Positions 9,801 through 17,158 of a stretch of 64,000 nucleotides of DNA are shown in pieces. The DNA is taken from the NCBI RefSeq assembly GCF_004168255.1, contig NZ_SEWG01000002.1, forward strand, positions 372,001 to 436,000. The letters are read 5' to 3'. How positions within the stretch are numbered: the first letter of the stretch is position 1; every line of letters starts with the position of its first letter. Below the pieces are notes generated by a model, which was not told the origin of the DNA, did no database searches, and saw nothing but the letters and a program-made list of their open reading frames with translations. The DNA comes from Mucilaginibacter terrigena. GTDB lineage: Bacteria > Bacteroidota > Bacteroidia > Sphingobacteriales > Sphingobacteriaceae. The position numbers were made by a program, and so were the translations under genes.

Positions 9801-11743
9801 TTACAGCTAATACAAGTTATTATGTAGAGGCAGCTAACACAGCTACCGGTTGTACAAATAATGGTGGCCGCACCCGCGTAAACATTACGGTGAGCGGCGA
9901 AGTAAACGCGCCGGTGCTAAGCGCTACCACCACCAGTGTTTGTAGCGGCGGTACTGTAACCATCAGTGTCAATAATCCGGTTGCCGGCCAGCAGTATAAT
10001 TTCTATACAGCAGCTACGGGCGGTACACTCGTATTTACCGGTACAAGCTATACTATTAATAATGTTAGCGCGGATGTATCCTACTTTGTAGAAGCTGCAA
10101 GCGGTACATGTACCAGCGCAACCCGCACCCGTACAGATATAACAGTAACTACAGCGCCAACACCTCCGCAGGTACAGGCGCCTGCAGGTGGCTTAACCGC
10201 TTGCGATGGCTCGGATGTTACTATCAGTATAAGCAACCCGCAGCCTGACTTGGTATACAGATGGTACAGCGCTGCCACCGGCGGCACACTTTTATACACC
10301 GGTACCGAGTATACAACATCTATAACTGCAACTAAAACATTTTATGTGGAGGCTGCAAGCGCAGGAAACTGTAACCCATCAACACGCACACCGGTAACGG
10401 TAACGGTTAGTCCCCTGCCGCCAGACCCAACCGTGGAATCGGCGAGCGTAACCGTTTGTCCGGGCAGCAACGCAACGCTGCGTGTTACTTCGCCTCAGGC
10501 AGGCATCACCTACAGGTGGTACAACTCGCCTGCGCAAACCACCGTGTTGTTTACAGGTACAACCTACGTAACCGATCCGATAACGGCTACCACCAACTTT
10601 TATGTGGCAGCGTTTAATTCGGCGGGCTGCAGCAGCGCTAACCTTGCACAGGTACAGGTACGCACACGCCCTGCACCCGCAGCGCCTGTTGTAGCAAACG
10701 GCAACCCGGTAACCACCTGCGAAGGTACTACCGCTACTATCGGGGTTACCGATGCACAGGCAGGCTATACTTATAATTTTTATACAGTAGCTACGGGTGG
10801 TACGCCAACCTTTACCGGTACCAGCTTTGTAACACCGGTATTATCTGCCAATACCACCTATTATGTAGAAGCAGTTAACGATGATGGTTGCCCATCTACT
10901 ACACGTACAACCGTAACGGTAAACGTTAATGCCGCGCCAACTGCGCCAACCGCAGCTGCCACCGGTACCGAAGTATGCCCTAATTACAGCACCACCTTAA
11001 CAGCCACTGCCACAGGCGGCGCAACAGTTAAGTGGTATGCAGCGGCAACCGGAGGCCCTGTACTGGCAACAGGCAACAGCTTTGTAACAACGGTATTAAG
11101 CAGCAACACTACTTACTATGCCGAAGCGGTTAGCGCTGCATCGGGTTGTGCATCATTAACGCGCACACCGGTTACGGTAACCATACTTGGCCCGCTGCCT
11201 GCGCCTGTTGTTTCGGTATCAAACACAACATCATCAAGCGTAACCTTTAGTTATACTGCCGTTGCGGGCGCTGTAGCTTACCAGGTAAGTTTGGATAACG
11301 GTTCAACCTTTAGCAGCCCAAGTTCGGGTGCGGCTGGCTTGTTCCATACAGTGATGGGCTTAAACCCTAACCAATCGGTAACCATTATTGTACGCGCGGT
11401 GGGTAATGTCGATTGCCAGTTGGGTACTAATTCAACGGCTGTTATCGGTATCGCTGCCAATCCGTTTGGCGATGGCATCTTCGTGCCAAACGCCTTTACA
11501 CCTAATGCCGATGGTAATAACGATATACTGTACGTGTATGGCAATACCATTCAAAAGCTCACCTTCTCGGTTTACGACCAATGGGGCGAGCAGCAGTTCA
11601 GGTCTACCAACCTAAGCAGCGGATGGGACGGTACCTATAAGGGCCACGCGCAGCCGGTTGGGGTTTACGTGTACTACGTAGAAGCCACGCTTATCAGCGG
11701 CCAGGTAGTTAAAAAGAAAGGCACCGTTACCCTGATCCGATAA
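3836..11743 (+). CDS. Giant type IX secreted surface protein: 5 discoidin-like modules, 19 Ig-like repeats, CHU_C sorting domain
   Basis: A 2635-aa protein. A signal peptide covers residues 1 to about 27 (hydrophobic core then IYGQ). I count 19 Ig-like repeats of the CHU_C-associated type, each marked by a core like FNWYTAATGGSPVHTG followed by TTYYVEA and a Cys-Ser/Pro-Arg-Thr strand. They are interrupted by five longer modules (about 150 aa) with AIDGD..T.ST and FDRVEVRLNSG motifs, two at the N-terminus and three internal. Four of the five carry a CxxC (for example CLGC, CIGC, CVLC); the second lacks it. A fibronectin-III-like domain precedes the C-terminal type B sorting domain (FVPNAFTPNADGNNDILYVY to the end), which directs export by the type IX system. 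It probably acts as an adhesin or matrix protein; no enzyme domain was seen. It leads an operon with PorP/SprF 30 bp downstream, fitting known SprF dependence of type B substrates. Confidence 0.9.
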   Translation: MKTSTFFSRYIALLFLLLFSTVKIYGQRLYATTQASSSASLLCLGCVVTDKSQAIDGDFQTHSTLNVTVGVLASTYQELIFPGAGKVAANTPVSIKLGSGDNLLDLTALGGIRIQAFNGGSPVGGAVNAATLVSALSNNNQVQLTITPNKVYDRVRVTLNGGLLGALSSIYLYEAFYNGPASVACNNAFDELHGISAGLLNLGVDVGGVAHPQNAIDGDINTASTLNAGVAAVGAYAQQTIIYEKLSVLGDSIRMTLSLPQAILDAGVLADISISTYNGNTSNNDAISFNSALITLRLLDLAAGRRRVTITYAPTKVFDRVQLRLGGGLASALSTLNLHEAAKLIPRPVIKFNNVVTNNANVCAGDAVTLTATAIPNTTFNWYTAATGGSPVHTGASYSPGVLAATTTYYVSAARNGCTDESERTAVTVTVNLIPAAPVITNNNISVCPGGTVTFTAQLVSGVTVKWYTSATGGTAIATGNSFTTGAINATTIFYAEATTGGTCPSPTRTAVTAMLSPLPAAPALTDNDVTICDGDVAVLSIASPVAGQTYNWYSTATGGTTLYTGINFTTPVLHTDAKYYAEAVNATGCESSTRVAANITVSPKPANPVLAANDMTIMAGQTATINVTNAQTGVSYKWYTSAGAATPVHTGGNYATPQLYTNTTYYVAAVNAAGCESASRTSITINVTIDNNSPCTFANTQTSSTNGICIGCNITNDALATDADTTTASTIRILAGLVGGYAQQNMVFQQPGFAGDTVKLVLSTPVGLADAAVLGQISLALYNGGTLVQRYTLNNNLLTVRLLGGGNRYAVYIPATGAYDRVQVRLTSGVATLLTSLNVYYAVQQYPTPVFADGAPQVCSGNPVTLKVNTPTNGTIKWYTSPVGGASVFTGTTYTTGNLTTTTTYYAEYSRGACVSPTRYPITVTVNDPPAKPIVIPPSATITAGQTATFKATAATGAIVKWYETLTGGTAVFTGNTFTTPVLSTSKTYYAEAVLGSCPSPDRTVLPVTVTPVVVPNVTVVPPTQAVDPGTSATLTASSTTPNVTFNWYTQPTGGTIIYTGATFNTPPVFTPTTYYAEAVVTATGVKSATRASGTITLNSVSNNPVPCDAAISQTNAVGGGLLCVLCNISNPNGAIDNNRNTFTQLNVPIGLLGGYAEQTLRFANTGRAGDSVVVELGIPGSLASVGVLSQISYATYNGATFNNDRTALNGALITVTLLNGTSRFRIAFKAGADFDRVELRLNSGVAGVFSSLNIYDAAQEVAAPVISASPVTVCQGTQATLTATVPSHVTVRWYTSPAGGSPVFTGAVFNTPVLNSSRTYYAEASRTADGCTQTTRTPVKVNVTPTPAAPVVNVPTVTVCSGQPATFTANAVAGVSFAWYTTPTGGTAVFTGNPFTTGPLTASATYYVEAQGTGACGSSTRTQVTANVTATPLVPVISQNPTQTCSGSSAVLTATSTQPGVTFNWYNTATGGAPIFTGATFTTSNLTASRSYYVEAASGSCTSSTRAKADVVVNPTPVAPTVTINPAGGQIASGQTATLTASSTTAGATFRWYTSETGGTPIHTGSTFTTPALTSSITYYVESVLAATGCTSPTRTPVTVKVNPIFSTSCDFASTQTTNVNGGLACIGCAVNNENNAVDADTTSASQLSLPIAVLGSYVSQTLIFGDQGNAGDSITVKISAPSSLLAAGVLNRIQVASYMGATYNGDRTSINASLISLRILAGETTAIIRFAPTANFDRIEVRLNSAVSVFNSINIFYATKQVDAPKVTASTVNICSGNKATFTINNPKANVTYRWYTAAVGGTLVATGTSFTTDVLTSTQIYYAEASRTSNGCVNPNRVAVTANVTPSPVNPILNQTTATICAGDNATFTVTNAGGATVRWYNAATNGTLLFTGTSYTVSPQVTTSYYAEVVNGACTSPARTKATVTVNPRPSKPGVAAANVTVCNGSPATLTVQNPEAGVTYNWYTAATGGTLAYTGATVTTDPVTANTSYYVEAANTATGCTNNGGRTRVNITVSGEVNAPVLSATTTSVCSGGTVTISVNNPVAGQQYNFYTAATGGTLVFTGTSYTINNVSADVSYFVEAASGTCTSATRTRTDITVTTAPTPPQVQAPAGGLTACDGSDVTISISNPQPDLVYRWYSAATGGTLLYTGTEYTTSITATKTFYVEAASAGNCNPSTRTPVTVTVSPLPPDPTVESASVTVCPGSNATLRVTSPQAGITYRWYNSPAQTTVLFTGTTYVTDPITATTNFYVAAFNSAGCSSANLAQVQVRTRPAPAAPVVANGNPVTTCEGTTATIGVTDAQAGYTYNFYTVATGGTPTFTGTSFVTPVLSANTTYYVEAVNDDGCPSTTRTTVTVNVNAAPTAPTAAATGTEVCPNYSTTLTATATGGATVKWYAAATGGPVLATGNSFVTTVLSSNTTYYAEAVSAASGCASLTRTPVTVTILGPLPAPVVSVSNTTSSSVTFSYTAVAGAVAYQVSLDNGSTFSSPSSGAAGLFHTVMGLNPNQSVTIIVRAVGNVDCQLGTNSTAVIGIAANPFGDGIFVPNAFTPNADGNNDILYVYGNTIQKLTFSVYDQWGEQQFRSTNLSSGWDGTYKGHAQPVGVYVYYVEATLISGQVVKKKGTVTLIR

Positions 11744-11773
11744 ACAGAACCATCACCTAACAAATATCTACAC

Positions 11774-12778
11774 ATGAAAAAAGTAACCATCATCATCATA
11801 GCGGCGCTGCTCCAGGTTGGGGCAGCCCACCGCTTAATGGCTCAAATAGATCCCCACTTTTCGCAATACTACGCATACCCGCTATACCTTAACCCCGCTT
11901 TAACCGGGGTTATTAACGGCGACCTGCGCATTAACGGTAATTTTAAAAACCAGTATGCAAACATCAATAACGCTTACCAAACCGGCGCGCTATCTGTTGA
12001 TTACCGGCCTACTGATAAAGTGGGGCTTGGCTTTAACGTGATAAACCAGGCTGCGGGCGATATTGGCTATAATTACTTTGCGGCATACGGCTCCTTTGGT
12101 TATGCTATTGCCGTATCAAACGATGGGTTTAAAAAGCTAAGCTTTGGCGTGCAGGCCGGCATTATAAACCGTGGCTTTGATGCAAGCAAAGCGCAATATG
12201 GCAGCCAGTATAACCCCTCAAGCGGTTTTGACCCCACAATGCCCAGCAACGAGAATTTCCTGAATACTAATGCCACCATTTTTGATGCCGGCGCAGGTAT
12301 TTTTTATTACGATGGCGACCCGCTGCACGGCGCTAATTTTTTTGGTGGTGTAAGCGCGGCACACTTAACAAGGTCAAAAGACCCGATATCAATGAACACC
12401 GGTGTAGCTAATGTATTACCTATCCGGTGGACGGCACATGCGGGGGTACGCATCAAGGCCAATGATTACTTCGATTTTATACCGCATGCCATTTATATGC
12501 GCCAGCAAAAAGCCGAAGAAAAGGCGGTAGGCGCGTATTCTGAATTTAAGATAAACAGCGAGAAGGGGCTGATACTGGGCGGCATGTACCGGTTTAACGA
12601 TGCCGCGGTGGCTAATGTGGGTTACCACGTAAACAGCCTTATCATCGGCGCCAGTTATGATTTTAACACCTCATCGCTAAACCGCGCAACCTTTGGCCAG
12701 GGCGGTTTAGAATTATCTATAAGTTACGTTTTCAGAAGGCGGATACAAGAGCCCGAACCTATTTGCCCAAGGCTTTAA
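11774..12778 (+). CDS. PorP/SprF family type IX secretion outer-membrane protein
   Basis: A 334-aa protein with a signal peptide (about residues 1-24, ending MAQ). The mature start IDPHFSQYYAYPLYLNPALT is the hallmark of the PorP/SprF family, followed by alternating amphipathic strands expected for an outer-membrane beta-barrel and ending in an aromatic-rich strand (SISYVFRRR). Family members assist secretion or surface attachment of specific type IX substrates; in Flavobacterium, SprF is needed for the type B substrate SprB. Here it lies 30 bp downstream of a type B substrate and just upstream of a PorE-like gene, so it is most likely the partner of that substrate. Confidence 0.93.
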   Translation: MKKVTIIIIAALLQVGAAHRLMAQIDPHFSQYYAYPLYLNPALTGVINGDLRINGNFKNQYANINNAYQTGALSVDYRPTDKVGLGFNVINQAAGDIGYNYFAAYGSFGYAIAVSNDGFKKLSFGVQAGIINRGFDASKAQYGSQYNPSSGFDPTMPSNENFLNTNATIFDAGAGIFYYDGDPLHGANFFGGVSAAHLTRSKDPISMNTGVANVLPIRWTAHAGVRIKANDYFDFIPHAIYMRQQKAEEKAVGAYSEFKINSEKGLILGGMYRFNDAAVANVGYHVNSLIIGASYDFNTSSLNRATFGQGGLELSISYVFRRRIQEPEPICPRL

Positions 12779-12789
12779 ACTTTATCAAT

Positions 12790-14766
12790 ATGAAAAAGAT
12801 ACTTACAATAATACTAATTATTACAGCCTGTACGCCGGCTATGGCCCAGTACAGTAAAGATAACCCCCGCGCACTGGGCGATAAAGCCTTTAACAACAAG
12901 GATTGGTACGAGGCCGCTTATTATTACCGCAAGGCTGCCGAGGGGATGAGCCTGGTAACGCTGCAATCGATACCGTATAGCGGGGGTGGCAAATCTGCAA
13001 AGGCTGCCGCTAAAAGCGGCAACCCTGATGACAGGGCTTATATCTGTTACCGGCTGGGCGAATCGTACCGCGGGTACGAGAATTACCTGGAAGCCGAGCC
13101 CTGGTATTTTAAGGTGATAGAAGAGAATAACGAGGCTAAATATCCGCTAAGCAGGTTGTGGTATGGTGTATGCCTGCGTGCCAACCAGTATTTTGACGAA
13201 GCCATAAAGCAGTTGACACAGTTCAAATTATCCTATAAAGGCGAAGCGCAATACATTGCGATAGCGGAAAAGGAAATAAGAAATTGCAGGTTCGCTAAAG
13301 AGCAATACCAATACCCCATATTGATAGATGTGGCTAAACGCAAAGGATCATGGAACTCGGATGGATCTGACTATGCCATGTGGCAGCGGGATGGGAACAC
13401 CTATTTTACTTCATCCCGGTTTGTAAAGGATGAAAAAACCCACGTAAACCGCATTTATACAATGGCCAACCAGGATGCCGGCCAGCCAACAGTTATAAAA
13501 TTTAAAAGCGACGAAAATATAAAAGACCTGGAATATGGTACGCCTGCCTTTACGCCCGATGGGCAACGCATGTACTTTACCCGCTGGTATAAAGTGGGAA
13601 GCAAGTCTACCTATGCCATTTACTCCAGCAAAATGGAAGGTACAGATTGGGGAACCCCGCAAAAGCTAAACTCCAATGTTAATGCCGATGGTTTTAATGC
13701 CATACAGCCTTTTGTCACTGCTGACGGCAAACAATTGTATTTTGTATCTACCAAGCCCGGCGGGCAGGGTGGCGATGATATATGGGTAGCCGACCTGAAC
13801 AGCGATGGCAGCCCTATCAACTCGACCAACCTGGGCAGTGTCATCAACACCTCTATGGATGAGCAGGCGCCTTATTACGACGTGCAGAACAAAAGGCTGA
13901 TCTACAGCTCGAAAGGTTTTTTGGGTTTGGGTGGATTTGATTTTTTTGAAAGTTTTAATGCAGATAACAAGTGGAAAATCCCCGCAAATATGGGCTACCC
14001 CATGAACTCGGCTAAGGATGACCTTTATTATGTACCTGATAACGCCGATCAAAACAAATTTTATATCAGCAGCGACAGGGAATCTGACTGCTGTTTAAAC
14101 CTGTTTGAGGTGATGGATAAACGGCACCTGCTTACCGGCATAGTGGTCGACTGTGATACCCGCAAAGCGTTGCCGGGTGTTAAAGTGAGCTTTGTCGATT
14201 CACTAACCAGGCAAACCATTAAACAGATAATTACTGATAAAACAGCCCGCTACAGTTTTGATGTTAAAACCAGCAGGCCGTACAATTTAGTGCTCGAAAA
14301 AGCCGGGTACTTCAGCAAAGTACTGCCCGTTCCCGCATCGGGCGAAATGAAGGGCGATACTTTATTTAATGCCGAGATATGCTTGCAGGCCTTTAAGGTT
14401 GATAAACCCATCGTGATCAAAAACGTGCTGTATGATTATGACAAAGCAACGCTTCGCCCCGAATCTAAAACAGTGCTGAACGAACTGGTAACCATTATGA
14501 AGGATAATCCCCAAATAAAGGTTGAACTGGCCGCGCATACCGACTCCAAAGGCAGCGACATGTACAACTATAAATTATCGCAAAGGCGGGCCCAGGCGTG
14601 TGTAGATTACATTATTAGCATGGGAATTGACGAAAGCCGCATTTATGCCAAAGGTTACGGCGAAAGCAGACCGATAGCGCCAAATACACTGCCCAACGGC
14701 AAGGATAATCCCGAAGGCAGGCAGCTGAACAGGAGGACAGAGTTTAAAGTATTAAAATTAGAATAG
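12790..14766 (+). CDS. PorE-like OmpA-family protein (TPR, PD40 propeller, CNA-like domain, OmpA)
   Basis: The frame is open from 12763, but the ATG at 12790 is preferred: it begins a signal peptide (MKKILTIILIITA..AMAQ) and avoids overlap with the previous gene. The resulting 658-aa protein has TPR-like helices to about residue 170, PD40/WD40-like propeller blades (TPDGQRMYFTR, TADGKQLYFVS, DDIWVADL), a carboxypeptidase-regulatory-like domain (LTGIVVDCDTRKALPGVKV) and a C-terminal OmpA domain (DYDKATLRPES, AHTDSKGSD, LSQRRAQACVDYI). This is the domain order of Porphyromonas PorE, a periplasmic type IX component that binds peptidoglycan. It is probably co-transcribed with the PorP/SprF gene, 11 bp upstream. 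It is more likely a system-specific paralogue than the core component. Confidence 0.88.
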   Translation: MKKILTIILIITACTPAMAQYSKDNPRALGDKAFNNKDWYEAAYYYRKAAEGMSLVTLQSIPYSGGGKSAKAAAKSGNPDDRAYICYRLGESYRGYENYLEAEPWYFKVIEENNEAKYPLSRLWYGVCLRANQYFDEAIKQLTQFKLSYKGEAQYIAIAEKEIRNCRFAKEQYQYPILIDVAKRKGSWNSDGSDYAMWQRDGNTYFTSSRFVKDEKTHVNRIYTMANQDAGQPTVIKFKSDENIKDLEYGTPAFTPDGQRMYFTRWYKVGSKSTYAIYSSKMEGTDWGTPQKLNSNVNADGFNAIQPFVTADGKQLYFVSTKPGGQGGDDIWVADLNSDGSPINSTNLGSVINTSMDEQAPYYDVQNKRLIYSSKGFLGLGGFDFFESFNADNKWKIPANMGYPMNSAKDDLYYVPDNADQNKFYISSDRESDCCLNLFEVMDKRHLLTGIVVDCDTRKALPGVKVSFVDSLTRQTIKQIITDKTARYSFDVKTSRPYNLVLEKAGYFSKVLPVPASGEMKGDTLFNAEICLQAFKVDKPIVIKNVLYDYDKATLRPESKTVLNELVTIMKDNPQIKVELAAHTDSKGSDMYNYKLSQRRAQACVDYIISMGIDESRIYAKGYGESRPIAPNTLPNGKDNPEGRQLNRRTEFKVLKLE

Positions 14767-14783
14767 CAGGAGAGGAACATATC

Positions 14784-15122
14784 ATGAAAAACAACGCAAT
14801 TGCTTTAACCAGGCCAAACCTTAAAACCAAAGGCTTTTCAACACATCATATCGATATTTTCAGCTGGATCTTATTGGGTAAAACCAATCGCGAAATAAAT
14901 ACCATGCTGGGATATACAGAGCGTTCGCACGCGGTGGTAGATCATTCGCGCAAGGTAATGTATAAATTGCTGGCGCTTGAAGAATTATGCCGTATGGATT
15001 ATAATGGCCGTGTTATTTACCCGCGCAGCTACAACTTTTGGTGGAAGAAGCTGCTGGATAAACACATGAAAACTTTGCTATCGGTAGCCATAGCGCCCGG
15101 TTTTTACGAAACCGACAAATAA
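14784..15122 (+). CDS. Small LuxR-type HTH protein at the end of the type IX operon
   Basis: A 112-aa protein. Residues about 18-75 (FSTHHIDIFSWILLGKTNRE, then INTMLGYTERSHAVVDHSRK, then VMYKLLALEEL) match the GerE/LuxR C-terminal helix-turn-helix pattern: a GKTN-x-EI turn, a recognition helix with a V-x-x-H and a final KL-x-A. No receiver or ligand domain is present, so it is a stand-alone DNA-binding domain with a basic, aromatic C-terminal tail (NFWWKKLLDKH). It begins 17 bp after the PorE-like stop and is followed by a terminator, so it belongs to the same operon. An autoregulatory role at the iterated motif upstream of the operon is a reasonable guess but is not shown. Confidence 0.6.
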   Translation: MKNNAIALTRPNLKTKGFSTHHIDIFSWILLGKTNREINTMLGYTERSHAVVDHSRKVMYKLLALEELCRMDYNGRVIYPRSYNFWWKKLLDKHMKTLLSVAIAPGFYETDK

Positions 15123-15156
15123 GCCTCAGTTTTTACTTTGGATATAGGGTTAATAC

Positions 15157-15191
15157 AGCCCGGTGCTGTTATCAACACGCCGGGCTTTTTT
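15157..15191 (+). terminator. Intrinsic terminator of the type IX operon
   Basis: AGCCCGG (15157-15163) pairs perfectly with CCGGGCT (15180-15186), extended by two more pairs, and is followed at once by a T-run (15187-15191). It lies 35 bp after the LuxR-HTH stop. Confidence 0.85.
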
Positions 15192-15344
15192 ATTGTTTAC
15201 CGGAGCGGGCATGCCATGCTATACTTGGCATTATCAAAATAATAAGCAGGTGATATTACAGTAATACTTAGATTGGCTTAGGCCATATAAAAATGGTTCA
15301 TTAAAGATACAGGCAATGGCGCCGCCCTTTTTGATGGAATTTTT

Positions 15345-15533
15345 ATGAACAGCAAAGATTTTATTATCGGCAAATTAAAGCTAATACAAAAAAAGCACCC
15401 TTCTTATTTTAAGGAGCACAACGTATCGATATTAGATTGTGTAGTAATAAAAGGTACAGACGCGGCATTTATAACCATTACCAACAGCGGGTTGCCTTTT
15501 GATATTAAATGGATGATAGTTACCCTTAATTAA
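15345..15533 (+). CDS. Small hypothetical protein
   Basis: A 62-aa frame opening with ATG. It has a basic helical N-terminus (KLKLIQKKHPSYF) and a beta-like C-terminal half (VSILDCVVIKGTDAAFITIT). There is no signal peptide or membrane helix. I do not recognise the family. Codon choice and amino-acid balance look coding, and the gene would end in a 4-bp tail-to-tail overlap with the XRE gene on the opposite strand. It could be spurious. Confidence 0.4.
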   Translation: MNSKDFIIGKLKLIQKKHPSYFKEHNVSILDCVVIKGTDAAFITITNSGLPFDIKWMIVTLN

Positions 15534-15826
15534 GCAGCGTTATTAGCGCGTAGATCGCCGGGGGCATGGTGCATGCCTGTCTCCAGGAAATTTAATACAA
15601 AATCACTAAGTTTTATCCCATAGAAACTGCATATGCGCGAACAGTTGTTCATGGATAGGTTTACCCTGTTGCTCTCCCACTCAATGTAGGCATTCCTGCT
15701 TATTTCAAAGCAGTCGGCTACAAATTGCTGTGAGTAGCCGTTAGCCACCCTCAGCTTTCGCAAAGCAAGGCCAATATCCAGGTTTTGCGCTTCGGTACGC
15801 ACCATAGTTTTAGTATTGCCATTCAT
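15530..15826 (-). CDS. XRE-family HTH transcriptional regulator
   Basis: A 98-aa protein. Residues about 17-75 form a Cro/C1-type helix-turn-helix: GLALRKLRVANGYSQQFVAD, then CFEISRNAYIEWESNR, then CSRICSFYGIKLSDF. No second domain is present. It starts 13 bp after the stop of the 51-aa Thr/Ser-rich ORF on the same strand, so the two are probably one transcript. Closeness to the two-component system and dehydratase makes it a candidate local regulator of that locus; the target is unknown. Confidence 0.85.
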   Translation of the reverse strand: MNGNTKTMVRTEAQNLDIGLALRKLRVANGYSQQFVADCFEISRNAYIEWESNRVNLSMNNCSRICSFYGIKLSDFVLNFLETGMHHAPGDLRANNAA

Positions 15827-15839
15827 AACCTTGTTATAA

Positions 15840-15995
15840 TTACGATCGGTTTTTTACTGCGCCTACAAACGATGTTATAGTCATTGATGTTGCTGTAGGG
15901 TCGGTAGGGAAACCGCCGGGTAAACCAGCTTTTTTAGGGAAATTAAATAGCGCTGTGGCTTTTAAAGTGGGTTTTTTGTTAAATTTAGTCGGCAT
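15840..15995 (-). CDS. Candidate RiPP precursor peptide, 51 aa, Thr/Ser-rich after a Gly-Gly
   Basis: An ATG at 15995 opens 51 codons ending TAA at 15840. The N-terminal 26 residues are basic (MPTKFNKKPTLKATALFNF, then PKKAGLP) and include two FN dipeptides. Gly-Gly at 27-28 is followed by FPTDPTATSMTITSFVGAVK and three more residues. Eight of the 23 residues after Gly-Gly are Thr or Ser and none is Cys. A basic leader, a Gly-Gly and a hydroxyl-rich tail are what a substrate of a class I dehydratase would look like. A full-length dehydratase lies 1.9 kb away with a two-component system in between. Lack of Cys means no lanthionine could form, so the product would be dehydrated and linear, or the guess is wrong. 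Codon use looks coding. The XRE gene follows after 13 bp. Confidence 0.5.
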   Translation of the reverse strand: MPTKFNKKPTLKATALFNFPKKAGLPGGFPTDPTATSMTITSFVGAVKNRS

Positions 15996-16001
15996 AATCT
16001 T

Positions 16002-16036
16002 GGGGTTTTCTTAAAATTATCCGACATCAGAACCCC
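16002..16036. promoter_or_regulatory. Inverted repeat in the divergent promoter region of the RiPP-like locus
   Basis: GGGGTT (16002-16007) and AACCCC (16031-16036) are separated by 23 bp. They lie between the start of the 51-aa ORF (minus) and the histidine kinase gene (plus). The arms are two helical turns or more apart, so this could be a dimer operator or a weak RNA stem. No regulator can be assigned. Confidence 0.35.
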
Positions 16037-16063
16037 AAAAAAAAATATTATCCCAACCGCGAT

Positions 16064-17158
16064 ATGCACATGGCAAACGGTTATATTCGCATGGTTATGA
16101 AAAGAAAAGTGATCTTACAACATGCAGTTGCATGGGCAATTTTTATGTTTTACGAGGTAACATCTATATACCTTGTAAGAGGAATGGCAGGGGCACTTTC
16201 AGATTATGTAGCTCATTATATCCTTAACATATTATTATTCTACATTAATGCCCGCATCATTACGGGCAGTGGCTCCGTCAGGAAAAAGATCGGCCTCATA
16301 GCTTCCCTGGTACTTGGTTATATGGCTGTTAATTTTGTAATGAACACCATGCTGGAGTACTTTGCTGTTCAAATACTTCGCCCCAGTAGGCCCATAGGTT
16401 ATTTTTTTGTGGCCAGTTTCTGGCGTTGTTTTTATTTTTTAGGGCTAAGTACAGTGTATGCGTTTTCTGTTAACCTGATACGATCGACCAAAAAGATAAA
16501 CGCGATGCTTACCGAGCAGATGCAAAAGGAAAAAGATCAGATACTTTTACAGAACGAGCTTTTAAGCGCTAAAAACGGGCTGCTAAGGGCACAGATAAAC
16601 CCGCATTTGTTTTTTAATACGTTAAATTTTATCTATAATTCTGTATACAAGCTATCGGCTACCGCCGGGGATGCGGTTATGCTTTTGGCCGATATTACAA
16701 GGTTTTCGATAGCCAATACAGATACTGACGGGAAAGTGTACTTGGAAGATGAACTGGTTAATATCGATGACCTGATTACGCTTAACCAGATCCGGTTCGA
16801 CTCTAAGCTACAGGTACATTTTGTTAAAGAGGGAGATTTTAAAGACCTCAGAATAATACCGCTGGTGCTACTTACCCTGGTAGAGAATGTGTTTAAATAT
16901 GGCGACCTGCAGGATAAGGATCAGCCGGCTCTGATCCAGATCAAACAAATGGACGGCTTTGTTCACTTTGCCACACGTAACAAAAAGGTTTTTGACAGTA
17001 AGGAAATATCAGGCTCGGGCATTGGTATCAACAATTCTAAAAAACGCCTGCACCAGGCTTACCGCGATAGTTTTAAACTGAGGGTGAACGAAACAGATGA
17101 CCTTTTTTATGTGGACCTTACTATAAATACTGATTGCTTATGCTTCGTTGCTATATAA
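16064..17158 (+). CDS. LytS/YehU-type membrane sensor histidine kinase
   Basis: A 364-aa protein; an internal ATG at 16097 (MKRKVILQH) is an equally good start. Four membrane segments lie between residues about 18 and 140. They are followed by a coiled linker and the His_kinase domain with the phospho-accepting His in RAQINPHLFFNTLNFIYN (about His181) and an atypical HATPase end (LVENVFKYG, GSGIGINNSKKRL). This family controls LytTR-type response regulators. The partner gene overlaps its 3' end by 19 bp. No extracellular sensor domain is present, so the membrane region itself probably senses the signal. Location beside a dehydratase suggests control of peptide production, which is inference. 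Confidence 0.93.
   Translation: MHMANGYIRMVMKRKVILQHAVAWAIFMFYEVTSIYLVRGMAGALSDYVAHYILNILLFYINARIITGSGSVRKKIGLIASLVLGYMAVNFVMNTMLEYFAVQILRPSRPIGYFFVASFWRCFYFLGLSTVYAFSVNLIRSTKKINAMLTEQMQKEKDQILLQNELLSAKNGLLRAQINPHLFFNTLNFIYNSVYKLSATAGDAVMLLADITRFSIANTDTDGKVYLEDELVNIDDLITLNQIRFDSKLQVHFVKEGDFKDLRIIPLVLLTLVENVFKYGDLQDKDQPALIQIKQMDGFVHFATRNKKVFDSKEISGSGIGINNSKKRLHQAYRDSFKLRVNETDDLFYVDLTINTDCLCFVAI

Noticed and set aside
4060..11615. Many 60-130-aa frames inside the surface-protein gene on both strands
   Set aside because: They arise from the regular codon composition of the tandem Ig-like repeats; none has independent support.
3836..11743. Regularly spaced repeats suggestive of CRISPR
   Set aside because: They are long, divergent protein-coding repeats within one open frame, without unique spacers.
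12763..12789. Upstream extension of the PorE-like gene (9 codons)
   Set aside because: It would overlap the previous gene and precede the signal peptide; ATG at 12790 is the natural start.
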